32,717 bases of DNA from Akkermansiaceae bacterium (GCA_023263995.1 JALQTQ010000011.1:1-32717); one strand, 5' to 3'; shown: positions 7,459 through 15,278, counted from the stretch's first letter. Notes: generated by a model from the sequence alone, not told the origin. Program-made: numbers and translations.

Positions 7459-8604
7459 CTACTCGCAGCGGGCAGGGTGTTGATCAGCAGCGCCTTCTGC
7501 CTCGGCCGCTGGTAAAGGGTGTGGCTCATCGTGTTGATCGGGAACTTCAATTGAAATTCTCCAAGTCGTGTGCCAGTCATGGGTTTCCCAATTATCCCGA
7601 GTGGCATAACTCCGCACAATCAATTCGTCGTCATCTATTCCGTCATTGTCGATGAGCTCGATATAGAGAAAACCATGAAGCAATCCGACGCCACGATCCG
7701 GATTCCGATGATCGGTTTTCGCAGCACCAATATCATCGGGATTAAAGACGTGAATTCCGCCGGTCAGGGAGCCGGAAAATTCCTTCCCGTCCCACAATAT
7801 TTTCGAAGGTGGAGACCCATGAGTGTGTCCGTGAAAGAGTGCGATGACATTGTATGATTCGATCGCATTCCAAAATGATTCCAAGTCCTCTGTAGGCCAG
7901 TCGTATTCAGGGCAGTTGGGATGCAGGTGAAACGAAATAACGATCGGTCTCCCGCTTGTTCCAACGTGCTCAGCTAAGTCTGAGTGAAGAAATTCCATGC
8001 TCGCTCGAGGCGCATAATGATGATCCTTTCGGCGTTCTTCACCAGCGCCGGCAAACATTCCGATATTGACACAATGGAGCGGCCCCCAGTCCCAAGAATA
8101 ATGCAGCCCGTTCTCGGACCTGTTCATCACTCCCGGGCGCGTCGCGTTTCTTTCGATGATTTCCTTTACGATGAACGTATCTCCCTGCGGCCCGTCATGG
8201 TTCCCATGAACCTCGTAGACAGGAAAAGGGATTTTCCCGTCTCTTCCAGTGAGCCCGTAATCACTCTTGAAACGCTCCCACTCGAATTCCTGCATCGCCG
8301 GAAAACTTCCACCTGCCTTGTCGGCGCTGTCGATCAAATCTCCGGTATTGATCAAGCCGAGAATCTTTGGACTCACTTTTCCCCCACCGTGCTTTCTCGG
8401 GATTGGTCGTCCGGAGAACTCGCTCAGGATATGGATCGCTCGACTGTTGGCAGCTTCCGAGTATGGATCAAGACCCGTGGGCGAATGCGATTTCTCGGCG
8501 AGGTATTGCGGGTCTCCCGCCACGAGAAAGCTATATCGTTCGCCTGCGATTGCGCTGATTGTGAACAGCGATGTGAAGGCGATGGAGAAGATTGGTGTGT
8601 CCAT
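7459..8604 (-). CDS. Secreted calcineurin-like metallophosphoesterase
   Basis: The 381-residue protein starts at ATG 8604 with a signal peptide (FSIAFTSLFTISAIAGE). The metal-binding motifs of the calcineurin-like superfamily are in order: FLVAGDPQ near residue 30 (the usual D-x-H reads D-P-Q), INTGDLIDS near 110, VHGNHDGP near 150, FHLHP near 240 and FHGHTHGSP near 270. The enzyme should hydrolyse a phosphoester outside the cytoplasm with a di-metal centre; the substrate is unknown. The gene is isolated in a mobile-element-rich stretch and its base use is visibly more A+T-rich than its neighbours, suggesting acquisition. The last 25 residues (EPHPLPAAEAEGAADQ...) look unlike a folded domain and may be an extension created by sequence rearrangement near the IS66 scrap. 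Confidence 0.85.
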   Translation of the reverse strand: MDTPIFSIAFTSLFTISAIAGERYSFLVAGDPQYLAEKSHSPTGLDPYSEAANSRAIHILSEFSGRPIPRKHGGGKVSPKILGLINTGDLIDSADKAGGSFPAMQEFEWERFKSDYGLTGRDGKIPFPVYEVHGNHDGPQGDTFIVKEIIERNATRPGVMNRSENGLHYSWDWGPLHCVNIGMFAGAGEERRKDHHYAPRASMEFLHSDLAEHVGTSGRPIVISFHLHPNCPEYDWPTEDLESFWNAIESYNVIALFHGHTHGSPPSKILWDGKEFSGSLTGGIHVFNPDDIGAAKTDHRNPDRGVGLLHGFLYIELIDNDGIDDDELIVRSYATRDNWETHDWHTTWRISIEVPDQHDEPHPLPAAEAEGAADQHPARCE

Positions 8605-8753
8605 TTTTTTGGCAGAGATTCTATGGTTGCGGTTCCCGTGGTGCGCGGGCTTTCAAAAAGGAAGCGGCGCATGCAGGGTTTTCGTGGGCTGCCTCTCCGC
8701 CATGACGGCGGCGAGACCTATCCAACAATACTAGAGAGATACTTGGCTACGCT

Positions 8754-9877
8754 ATGACCAAGAAATACTACATCGGACTCGATGTCCACAAGGACTCAAT
8801 CGCCATCGCATACACCCACGAAGGCTCTCGTCAGGAGGCCGCTTTCCACAGAACTTGCGGCGGATCAAATCTCGCGATCGAAAGAGCCCTTCGAACCCTC
8901 GCCAAGAAACTCGGTGTCAAACTCGAGGATCTCAACGTGTGCTACGAAGCCGGTCCCACCGGATTTGTTCTCGCCCGTCGTCTCCGTCAACTCAAGGTCA
9001 ACTGCATCGTCATGTCTCCTTCCAAGACCGAGCGCAAACCCAACGAGAAGATCAAGACATACAAGCGCGACGCCAAGAAAATCGCCAAACTCAAGTCCGG
9101 ATCCCACCCGCCCTTGATGAGGCGGTGCGTGACCTCTGCCGGGCCCGCACCGATGCCTCCGATGACCTCTCCCGGGCAAAACAACGCCTTGGCTCCTTCC
9201 TTCTTCGCAACGGCTACCGCTACGACGAAAAAACAAAATGGACTCCGGCCCACATGCGATACCCTCGTCACCTCACCCTGCCCGACCCCACCCAGGCTCT
9301 CGTTCTGGAAGGCTACCTCCAAACCATCGACGGCTGCCTCGAGCGCGTTCAGTCCTTCGAAGAAAAACTCAAGCGAGTCCTCGCCGACTGGGAATGGCGT
9401 CCCATTGTGGATGCCCTCATGGCCTGCAAGGGCTTCAAGGAAGTTGCTGCCATGACCGTGATCAGCGAAGTCGGGGACCTTCGCCGCTTCAAAGGACCTC
9501 GCCAACTCATGGCCTTCCCGGGTCTCGTTCCCGGCGAGGAATCATCCGGCAGCAAGCGACGTCAGGGAAGCATCACCAAGTGTGGCAATGGACAGGCCCG
9601 TTGGATGCTCTGTGAATCGGCCCAGGCCTATCGACGCGAACCCAAAATCGGTGCCCAACTCTCGAAACGACAGGATGGTCAGTCTCACGAAGTCAAAGCC
9701 CTCTCCTGGCGAATGCAGAAGCGACTCAGCAAGCGCTACCGCCATCTTCGTGCTCGTGGTATCCGCGATAGTAAATGCATCGTCGCCATCGCCCGCGAGC
9801 TCTGCGCCTTCATCTGGGAACTGCAAACCGAACTCAATCTCCCCATGCCATCCCGCCCTGCGGACCACGCCTCATGA
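8754..9877 (+). pseudogene. IS110-family transposase, frameshifted
   Basis: The product is read from two frames. The first (from ATG 8754) has the N-terminal DEDD/RuvC-like part: YYIGLDVHKDSIAIAY, CYEAGPTGF and YKRDAKKIAKL. Near 9090-9100 the frame changes, and from IPPALDEAVRDLCRART (9101 onward, frame of ORF 8855-9877) the rest continues: the coiled middle, then the Transposase_20 part VISEVGDLRRFKGPRQLMAF, PGEESSG and RRQGSITKCGNGQARWML, with the conserved serine region. Compared with intact IS110 proteins, several residues are missing between AKLKSG and IPPALDE, where a form like AKLLRSGELTxVHVP is expected. A small out-of-frame deletion therefore explains the break. IS110 transposases are normally one ORF, so I treat this copy as inactive unless the shift is a sequencing error. 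Confidence 0.88.
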
Positions 9878-9901
9878 TTTGACCACCCCCGCAGGCCACT
9901 C

Positions 9902-9946
9902 TTTTTTCAAACCCCCGGACGCTGTCCTTGGGGGGCTTTGAAAAAA
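9902..9946 (+). other. Long hairpin downstream of the IS110 transposase
   Basis: TTTTTTCAAA (9902-9911) pairs perfectly with TTTGAAAAAA (9937-9946). Inside, CCCCC pairs with GGGGG past a bulged C, and the tip is GGAC-GCT-GTCC. The structure begins 25 bp after the transposase stop. No T-run follows the stem on either strand, so it is not a typical intrinsic terminator. IS110-family elements are known to encode a structured non-coding bridge RNA next to the transposase, and a 3' hairpin could belong to such an RNA or to the right end. That link is inference. Confidence 0.65.
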
Positions 9947-10576
9947 CAATGTCCTGCTCAAAGAACCAATCAGCCCAAAAACAGATCAGCACCCAACCAA
10001 CAAGACCCCACAAGAGAAGTGAGGGATCAGACCTCACAACCAGGCGCAAGGTCGGTCCTTGATGACGTTCTGAGTTAAGCCAGCGAAAGTCGGTGAGCAC
10101 TCGAGTCTAGATAAAGGAGAAGGTCATCGGTGAAGACGAACATTGTGGTTTCGAGTACGATTATTATACGATAAAAGACCCACCCATATCAGCATACCAG
10201 TCTACGGGAAATCCCACACCACGCCCAGCATCCCTCACTTCCCCTTAGCGGTTTTCGAACCAGCAGACCTCACTCCGACAAAAAGTGAACATACTCAAAC
10301 TTTGCCCATTGACAAAACCACAACCATATCAGCGTCTGGGCGCTGGCACCCGCTATCAGAGGCTCCTCCGTTTCAGGTTGAAGTTTGTTGCCGCCCTCCG
10401 AATCCGACTCGGATCAGGCAACCAGTTGTCCAGCGCCGACTCATGTTCGCTTTGATTGTCTTTAGCCATTTTTTCTCAACCGTTTGAAGTACGGCTCAGC
10501 GGCGAGAATACATCCAGAGCAAGACGAACTAAGGACCTTGTCCGCTGTTGTCACCACTGGCTCGGGTTTTTGGTTT
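9947..10576. other. Gene-poor stretch, no supported gene
   Basis: About 630 bp between the IS110 hairpin and the BamE-like gene. The ORFs in the track here (9834-10100 minus, 10143-10487 plus, 10484-10684 plus) have no recognisable domain, no good start region and poor composition. The nonamer CATATCAGC occurs twice (near 10184 and 10324). TTGACA near 10309 has no partner -10 box. Part of the left side may be the non-coding right end of the IS110 element. Confidence 0.5.
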
Positions 10577-10948
10577 TCACGAGTGGCCTTCCCCTTTGAT
10601 CACCACTGCTCCGAAAGAATCGAATCCGACGCAGTAATACCAATTCATTCCGTTGATCCATTGGTAGTATTCAACTGCCGATGATCTCTCGGCTGAGTCA
10701 AAATGGTGTTTAAATCCGTGCCTCTGCGGCAGATTGAATTCATCGGTCTTGGCACGCGGCTCACCGAGCGCATCAACCACAGACTGCTTGGTGTCTCCCT
10801 TTGAGATCTTTTCGTAATTGGCGTCCATGCCTCGATCAAAACCAGCGATGAAGCTACGAGGCCCACGAAAAACTTCCGTCACTGCGAACCCAGCCGCCAC
10901 CCAAAATGCCAGGAGAAGCCCGATTGTGAAGTTTCGCTTAGTAGTCAT
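10577..10948 (-). CDS. Small BamE/SmpA-like membrane-anchored protein
   Basis: The 123-residue product starts at ATG 10948. It has one N-terminal hydrophobic segment (FTIGLLLAFWVAAGFAV) and no clear lipobox. Residues about 48-110 follow the BamE/SmpA-OmlA pattern: ISKGDTKQSVVDALGEPRAK, then an aromatic beta-strand stretch EYYQWINGMNWYYCVGFD and GAVVIKGEG. This fold is used by outer-membrane assembly lipoproteins and by many unrelated small exported proteins, so the assignment is to fold only. The ATG lies immediately after the TAG stop of the upstream transposase scrap, so the original promoter region may have been altered. Confidence 0.65.
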   Translation of the reverse strand: MTTKRNFTIGLLLAFWVAAGFAVTEVFRGPRSFIAGFDRGMDANYEKISKGDTKQSVVDALGEPRAKTDEFNLPQRHGFKHHFDSAERSSAVEYYQWINGMNWYYCVGFDSFGAVVIKGEGHS

Positions 10949-11374
10949 CTAATTTTCTAAGCAGAAGGTCGATGTGGAGGCAACCCATCCCGCCGGATGC
11001 TGGACGCCATGGCGGGCCGAGAGATAGCGCGAAGAGGGAGAAAAAGCCACGAAAAATCCAGTGCACAGGAAGGGATTGCCCTCCCACGACTCATAAGATG
11101 GATTTCCCTCCAAAGAGAAGTTATCGAAAGCTTCCTCTCCGGCTTCTTTTCCCTGCGCTTCACGCAACGATTTGAAGAGTCGATCGGCGTCCGCCCGTTG
11201 GTAGTCGCTGTGCGGATCGGGTTGGTAGCGCCTGCCGCACAAGGAATCGACTTCCTCCTTCATCGCCCCGAACAGTCCAAGACGGACCACTCCTTTCATC
11301 ATTTGGCGGAACAATACCGCTGCTTCGCGTTCTCTGCCTTGCAAAAAGGCCTCTTTCAGTTTTTCGTGGCACAT
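10949..11374 (-). pseudogene. N-terminal scrap of an IS256/Mutator-type transposase
   Basis: The ATG at 11374 begins MCHEKLKEAFLQGREREAA and continues FRQMMKGVVRLGLFGAMKEEVDSLCGRRY, then a PDPHSDYQRA stretch. This matches the N-terminal helices of IS256-family transposases, including the conserved E-x-x-x-L-x-G-x-x-Y and the following Y-R. After about 70 residues the expected V-x-x-PR-x-R region and the whole DDE domain are missing. The remaining residues (SLREAQGKEAGEEAF...) are of unknown origin and run to a stop touching the next gene. It cannot encode an active enzyme. Confidence 0.6.
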
Positions 11375-11399
11375 GGTGGTGGGTTGGTTTTTTTGGACT

Positions 11400-11420
11400 C
11401 CCTCACGCTGCGCGTGAGGG
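11400..11420. repeat. Perfect 9-bp palindrome beside the IS256 scrap
   Basis: CCCTCACGC-TGC-GCGTGAGGG is a perfect 9-bp stem with a 3-nt loop, located 26 bp upstream of the transposase fragment's ATG. The T-rich run (TTTTTTT, near 11388-11394) is on the left on the plus strand and does not follow the hairpin in either transcript direction, so terminator function is unlikely. It resembles a short REP-type palindrome. Confidence 0.65.
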
Positions 11421-11725
11421 CAACCAACCGCCACTCTGTTTTAACGATCCAAGGGACGCTTCCCTAAATTCCCTAAATAACCGTTTCAGCGAAATGTGTC
11501 GAATAGGAGCACTCTACCGGCTTCTCTGTGCTGACAGGCCCCGTGGAAGTAATTGCCCTTCTTGTTCCAGACTAAGCTAAATGGACGGTGATTTGAGGGC
11601 AGCGAGATTGAAGCAGACCAGACGGGCCATGACGGGTCTCTCATGCCGTCCGTCTGATTCGGTGACTTTAAGGATTCAAGAAACCTCCTCTCAAAGCCTG
11701 ACTCTCTCTAACTCGTTGAAAATGA
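11421..11725. other. Gap between IS scrap and tRNA-Thr with one imperfect hairpin
   Basis: No gene is supported. CAGACGG (11619-11625) pairs with CCGTCTG (11650-11656), and the inner GCCATGA/TCATGCC partly pairs, giving an imperfect hairpin of about 38 bp in total. A short direct repeat, TTCCCTAAATTCCCTAAATAA, lies near 11460-11480. The ORF 11581-11790 in the track is an antisense reading through the tRNA and is not a gene. Confidence 0.5.
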
Positions 11726-11801
11726 TGGAGCCACCTGTCGGACTCGAACCGACGACCTACTGGTTACAAATCAGTGGCTCTACCAACTGAGCTAAGGTGG
11801 C
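11726..11801 (-). tRNA. tRNA-Thr (UGU)
   Basis: Read on the minus strand, the cloverleaf is complete. The acceptor is GCCACCT/AGGTGGC, the D-arm GCTC-AGTTGGTA-GAGC, the anticodon loop TTTGTAA (anticodon TGT), and the T-arm GTCGG-TTCGAGT-CCGAC. The discriminator is T, followed by an encoded CCA. The 31-39 pair at the base of the anticodon loop is A-C. The accessory segment with transposase relics lies directly off its 3' end. Confidence 0.95.
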
Positions 11802-11837
11802 TTGTTCTTCCCGGGGCGAACAGCGAAAGACTAGGAG

Positions 11838-13049
11838 TTAATGGCCTGCTGGCAAGCTCCGACTTCGTGATTTCAGGTCGGGAATCAACATCGCGGTGGC
11901 CGCAAAGATCAGGCCTGCCCCGATCAAACCGACGGCGGCGGGCCCAAGGGCGGCGGCCAAGGGAAAGGCCAGGAAGGGTGCCAGGACGCCACGACATCCA
12001 GTGAGAAAGGTGTGCACACTCATGTATTCGGCGACATGCTCGGCGTCCGCAAATTTGGTGACCCAGAGACTCCAAGCGACATTTCCCCCGGCCTTGGCGA
12101 TGCCATGTAAACCGATCCCAAGGTAGAGGGCCCAAAGATCATTGCCGAGAAAGTAGAAAAGGATGCCGGCCGCGAAGACGAGGTTGATCAGGCACCGCAG
12201 AGCGTAAAAATCAACCCGGTCGAACAAACGCCCCCAGACCAGAACGAAGACAAAAAAGCAGCCTTCCGGGATGACCGTGGTGATCACGCTGACGTGCCTC
12301 TCGGCGAGAGCCAGCCCGTAGTCCTTGTTGGTCACGTATTCCACAAAGAGGGAAAAGCAGAGGAGATTTCCCAAGCCGAGAATCATCCAGCTGGTGAGCA
12401 TTTTGCGAAAACGAACGTCTTCCCCGGCATGGCGGAAGGCGTCGAAGAGCTTCACCCGGTGGGACTTGCTCAGCCCTACCCGCTCCATCGCCAAAACACA
12501 GACCACCATTGCAAAGGAAGCTCCGGCGTAACACCAAAGGAGAACGGGGTAGCTTTGCAGGGAGCGCTCCAGCAACCACCCGAACAACAGGGCAGCACCA
12601 ATGGCAAAGGCCTTGCGGTAAAAGGCGGTGATGGAAAAAAGGCGTCCCCTGACTTCATCGGGATAATGCCGCCGGTAGATCTGTGAAAAGAGGGGTAGGT
12701 TCAGGGTGAGGGTCACCGAGGCGATGGACATCCCGAAGAGGTAGAGTCCAAAATGATCACCGGCGAGGGCGCTGATCGAGAAGCCAACTCCGGCTGAGGC
12801 AAAGATCAGAGCCAACATCAAATTGGCCGAGAGGCCACTGCGGCGCACCGCCTGCACCACGAACAAGCTGAGTAACAAGCCAAGGCTCGGCAGGGCGACC
12901 AAGGAGGCTTTGGCCACCCCGTTGGCCTCGAAGACGCGGTCGGCAATCAGGATGGAAAAGGTTGTCATCAGGGTCTCGAGAACCCCGGCCGGAAAGGAGC
13001 GGAGGTTCTCGAGATGAAAGGTGCGCGGACGGTATCCTTCAGCCGACAC
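11838..13049 (-). CDS. MFS-type multidrug/solute transporter-like membrane protein
   Basis: The 403-residue protein has about twelve hydrophobic helices, for example ASLVALPSLGLLLSLFVVQAV, FAIGAALLFGWLL, FAMVVCVLAM and FVFVLVWGRLFDRVDF. Charged cytoplasmic loops include YRRHYPDEVRGRLFS and a long central loop (ERVGLSKSHRVKLFDAFRHA). The loop motif RGRLFS between early helices and the 6+6 layout fit the major facilitator superfamily. The substrate cannot be read from the sequence. The start at 13049 overlaps the end of ctaA by 11 bp, so the two are probably translationally coupled. The tRNA-Thr gene follows 36 bp after its stop, in the same direction. Confidence 0.8.
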   Translation of the reverse strand: MSAEGYRPRTFHLENLRSFPAGVLETLMTTFSILIADRVFEANGVAKASLVALPSLGLLLSLFVVQAVRRSGLSANLMLALIFASAGVGFSISALAGDHFGLYLFGMSIASVTLTLNLPLFSQIYRRHYPDEVRGRLFSITAFYRKAFAIGAALLFGWLLERSLQSYPVLLWCYAGASFAMVVCVLAMERVGLSKSHRVKLFDAFRHAGEDVRFRKMLTSWMILGLGNLLCFSLFVEYVTNKDYGLALAERHVSVITTVIPEGCFFVFVLVWGRLFDRVDFYALRCLINLVFAAGILFYFLGNDLWALYLGIGLHGIAKAGGNVAWSLWVTKFADAEHVAEYMSVHTFLTGCRGVLAPFLAFPLAAALGPAAVGLIGAGLIFAATAMLIPDLKSRSRSLPAGH

Positions 13050-14073
13050 CTTGTCCGTCCTTTCCTTTCCAGTCGGCTGCCAGCCACCAATAGTAAGCCA
13101 TGCTCACCAGCACCCCGGCCACCCCCACATGGAGAACTTGGACCACCGCGTGAATCCCCGAGGTACTGAGAACCAGTCCCATCACCATCAAGCTCCCAAC
13201 CAAAGCAAGAATGGTCCGTGGAACCAAGCCACGCCAACCGGCCCGATGCCCAAGCCAAAGGGCGGAGATCAGGATGGACCAAGAAAAACTCCGGTGCACC
13301 AGATAGACCAGAGCATCCGAAAGCTCCCCAATCCAATCGGGGCGGGACTCCACGCCGTATTCCCTCATCAAGTCATCGGTCACCTCCCGGATCTGGGAGC
13401 CCATGGCCCACTCGACCATGACACAGGCGAGCAGGACCATGACGGCCGGGCGGCCCGGGCCCGGGATGCTTTGACGTGCGTGAGGTTTCCGACCGCCGGC
13501 CCAGTAGAGGTAAGTCAGGAGAAACAACTGCAGGAAGGCCAGGGCCATGTGAATGGTAACCACGCCGGCCCGCAAGCCACTAGCCACCACCACGATGCCG
13601 GTCAAGGCACTGATGATCACCAAGGCAAAGCTGGCCACTCCGAGACCGGGATAGGTCCGACTGCGCAGGCAGGCCACCATCAGGAGAAAATTCGCCAGCA
13701 AAACCGGCAGGGCGAGGAGGCGATTCCCGTATTCGATCCAAGTCTCGACGGCATTGAACTCGTTCAGGAGGTTTTCCGGCGTCACCTCATCGGGGTCGCG
13801 CCCCCATCGCTCGGCCGATCGGCGAAAGCGCGCCATCCGTTTCGGGTCCCGGAGGACCTCGAGGTCGACCTCAGCGACGTTGGTGGGTGGGATGATTTTT
13901 CCCCAGCAGGTCGGCCAATCGGGACATCCCAGTCCCGAACCGGTCACTCGGACCACCGCCCCGGCAAAAATGAGGACCACCAGAAGCACGATGGAGAGGA
14001 AGGCGAGCTTTTGAACTCCGGTTTTTGGCACGGGGAGAGGGTAGCGTATGGGAGCCCGATGACAACCGCACAA
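13039..14073 (-). CDS. ctaA: Heme A synthase (CtaA/Cox15)
   Basis: The 344-residue, eight-helix membrane protein should oxidise the C8 methyl of heme O to make heme A for aa3-type cytochrome oxidase. The diagnostic start GAVVRVTGSGLGCPDWPTCWG (here split at VRVTGSGLGCPDWPTCWG) includes the paired cysteines of the first loop. Later helices carry VTIHMALAFLQL, YLVHRSFSW and GIHAVVQVLHVG, which supply heme-ligand histidines. The first classical ligand site, normally E-x-x-H-R, reads EYGNR (residues about 114-118), as in some Bacteroidetes-type enzymes as I recall them. A charged insertion of about 40 residues (DPKRMARFRRSAERW...) lies in the first loop. It overlaps the MFS gene. Heme biosynthesis genes are about 7 kb away. 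Confidence 0.93.
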   Translation of the reverse strand: MCGCHRAPIRYPLPVPKTGVQKLAFLSIVLLVVLIFAGAVVRVTGSGLGCPDWPTCWGKIIPPTNVAEVDLEVLRDPKRMARFRRSAERWGRDPDEVTPENLLNEFNAVETWIEYGNRLLALPVLLANFLLMVACLRSRTYPGLGVASFALVIISALTGIVVVASGLRAGVVTIHMALAFLQLFLLTYLYWAGGRKPHARQSIPGPGRPAVMVLLACVMVEWAMGSQIREVTDDLMREYGVESRPDWIGELSDALVYLVHRSFSWSILISALWLGHRAGWRGLVPRTILALVGSLMVMGLVLSTSGIHAVVQVLHVGVAGVLVSMAYYWWLAADWKGKDGQGVG

Positions 14074-14096
14074 CGGGCACGGCAGGTTTCCTTGAT

Positions 14097-15278
14097 CTAA
14101 CCGCCGCGGGATTTCTCAGGAGTCACGGCGGTGAGATCGATCTCCTGACGGGCGAGATGATCCTCGCTCAATTCGTCGTCGACACCATTGAGGTCGAGGA
14201 GGTTGGGGCGTTTCTCCTTGGTGATGGCCACCGAGATCCAGCGGAGTTCGTCGGAGTTGTCGAGCATCACCTTGAGGACCATGGTCAGAGGCACGGCGAG
14301 GAACATCCCGACTGGCCCCCAAACAAATCCCCAAAAGAGGACCGAGATGATGACGACGAGAGTCGAGAGCCCGAAGCGTCGACCCATCAGCATGGGTTCG
14401 AGGAAGTTCCCAAGAAAGACATTGATCGACACGTAACCCACCCCGACGGCCACCGCGCTCGGTCCGCCATCGACCAGAAAAGCCAAGATAAAGGGGGGAA
14501 CCCCGGCGATGATTGAGCCGAGCACCGGAATGAAATTGAGAGCAAAGGCCACGATGCCCCAGAGGACATAGAAATCGAGCCCGGCTGCCCAGCACAGGAA
14601 GCCGGCGAGCAATCCGGTAGCGAGACTGACCACCGTCTTCATCGCGAGGTAGCGTTGAATGTCGGCAGTCGCGGAGAGGATGCGATCGAGATTCGGGCCA
14701 CGCGCCTTGAGGATGGCATCGACCCTGCGTCCGAACATCCGCGCTTCGCTCAGCATGAACACGGTGAGAATGAGGATGAGCAGGGTCGTCCCTAGAAAGG
14801 AGACCACGCGGAAAGCCACGTCTTTCCCGAGATCGAACGGGTTGATGCTTTCCCCGAGCTGCTGGGGGATGCGGATGGTGGCATACTGCCTCACCGTTTC
14901 CCGGGCATCCGGGATCTTCCATTTTTCGAGGACTTCCACGGCAGTCTCCGAGATTTCCTCGATCTTGAAATTCATTGCCGGGTAATACTTGTCTTGCCAC
15001 TTTGTCTCGAGATCGCCGGTTAATGCGATCACAATGATGACGATCCCGGTCAGGAAGGCAAAGTCCACCAGCACCGTGAGGAGGACTGCTATGGCCCGGG
15101 GAACGCGGCGAGCGCGCAACCAGGACGTGATGGGAAAGGACACGGTGGCGATGAAAGCGGCCAACAGCACTGGAACAAAAAAGCCCTGTGCCAACTTCAG
15201 CCCAGCCACCAAAATCACCACCATTCCGGCGGTCACCAGAATGCGGGTGGCATGGACTTTTGATTCGTTCTCAGGCAT
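14097..15278 (-). CDS. AI-2E/PerM family membrane protein
   Basis: The 393-residue protein has the family layout. The N-terminal helices are GMVVILVAGLKLAQGFFVPVLLA and AIAVLLTVLVDFAFLTGIVI. An amphipathic periplasmic middle (KIEEISETAVEVLEKWKIPD) follows. Then come conserved C-terminal helices with NFIPVLGSIIAGVPP, the loop FLGNFLEPMLMGRRFGLS, and VVIISVLFWGFVWGPVGMFLAVPL. These segments are the recognised AI-2E signature. Members export small molecules or act in Na+/H+ exchange; naming after autoinducer-2 does not prove that substrate. It lies 23 bp upstream of ctaA on the same strand. Confidence 0.93.
   Translation of the reverse strand: MPENESKVHATRILVTAGMVVILVAGLKLAQGFFVPVLLAAFIATVSFPITSWLRARRVPRAIAVLLTVLVDFAFLTGIVIIVIALTGDLETKWQDKYYPAMNFKIEEISETAVEVLEKWKIPDARETVRQYATIRIPQQLGESINPFDLGKDVAFRVVSFLGTTLLILILTVFMLSEARMFGRRVDAILKARGPNLDRILSATADIQRYLAMKTVVSLATGLLAGFLCWAAGLDFYVLWGIVAFALNFIPVLGSIIAGVPPFILAFLVDGGPSAVAVGVGYVSINVFLGNFLEPMLMGRRFGLSTLVVIISVLFWGFVWGPVGMFLAVPLTMVLKVMLDNSDELRWISVAITKEKRPNLLDLNGVDDELSEDHLARQEIDLTAVTPEKSRGG

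Larger units (their letters stand above)
8754..9946 (+). mobile_element. IS110-family insertion sequence (ends not defined)
   Basis: The element includes at least the broken transposase and the hairpin that follows it. IS110 members lack conventional terminal inverted repeats, so the ends cannot be fixed from one copy. A similar 12-mer occurs on both sides, GGCTTTCAAAAA at 8648-8659 and GGCTTTGAAAAA at 9934-9945. If these mark the ends, the element is about 1.3 kb, within the family's normal length. That placement would also put the left end just inside the upstream region of the divergent phosphoesterase gene. Confidence 0.6.

Noticed and set aside
9902-9946. IS110 hairpin as a rho-independent terminator
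   Set aside because: The stem ends in A-rich sequence on the plus strand and no T-run follows on either strand after the paired region.
9834-10100. 88-aa minus-strand ORF with a hydrophobic stretch (LLLWGLVGWVLICFW)
   Set aside because: It runs across the IS110 hairpin and into the transposase end on the opposite strand; no family resemblance or start signal. I treat it as chance, although it could be re-examined if copies exist.
10143-10487. 114-aa plus-strand ORF in the gene-poor stretch
   Set aside because: No domain, irregular composition and no credible start context.
11581-11790. ORF containing PVGLEPTTYWLQISGSTN
   Set aside because: This is the well-known antisense reading through a tRNA gene (here tRNA-Thr) and not a protein.
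13021-14100. 359-aa plus-strand ORF
   Set aside because: It lies opposite ctaA, whose motifs are unambiguous.
14116-15000. 294-aa minus-strand ORF in another frame of the AI-2E gene
   Set aside because: It is Arg/His/Pro-rich without hydrophobic helices, whereas the other frame has the AI-2E signature.
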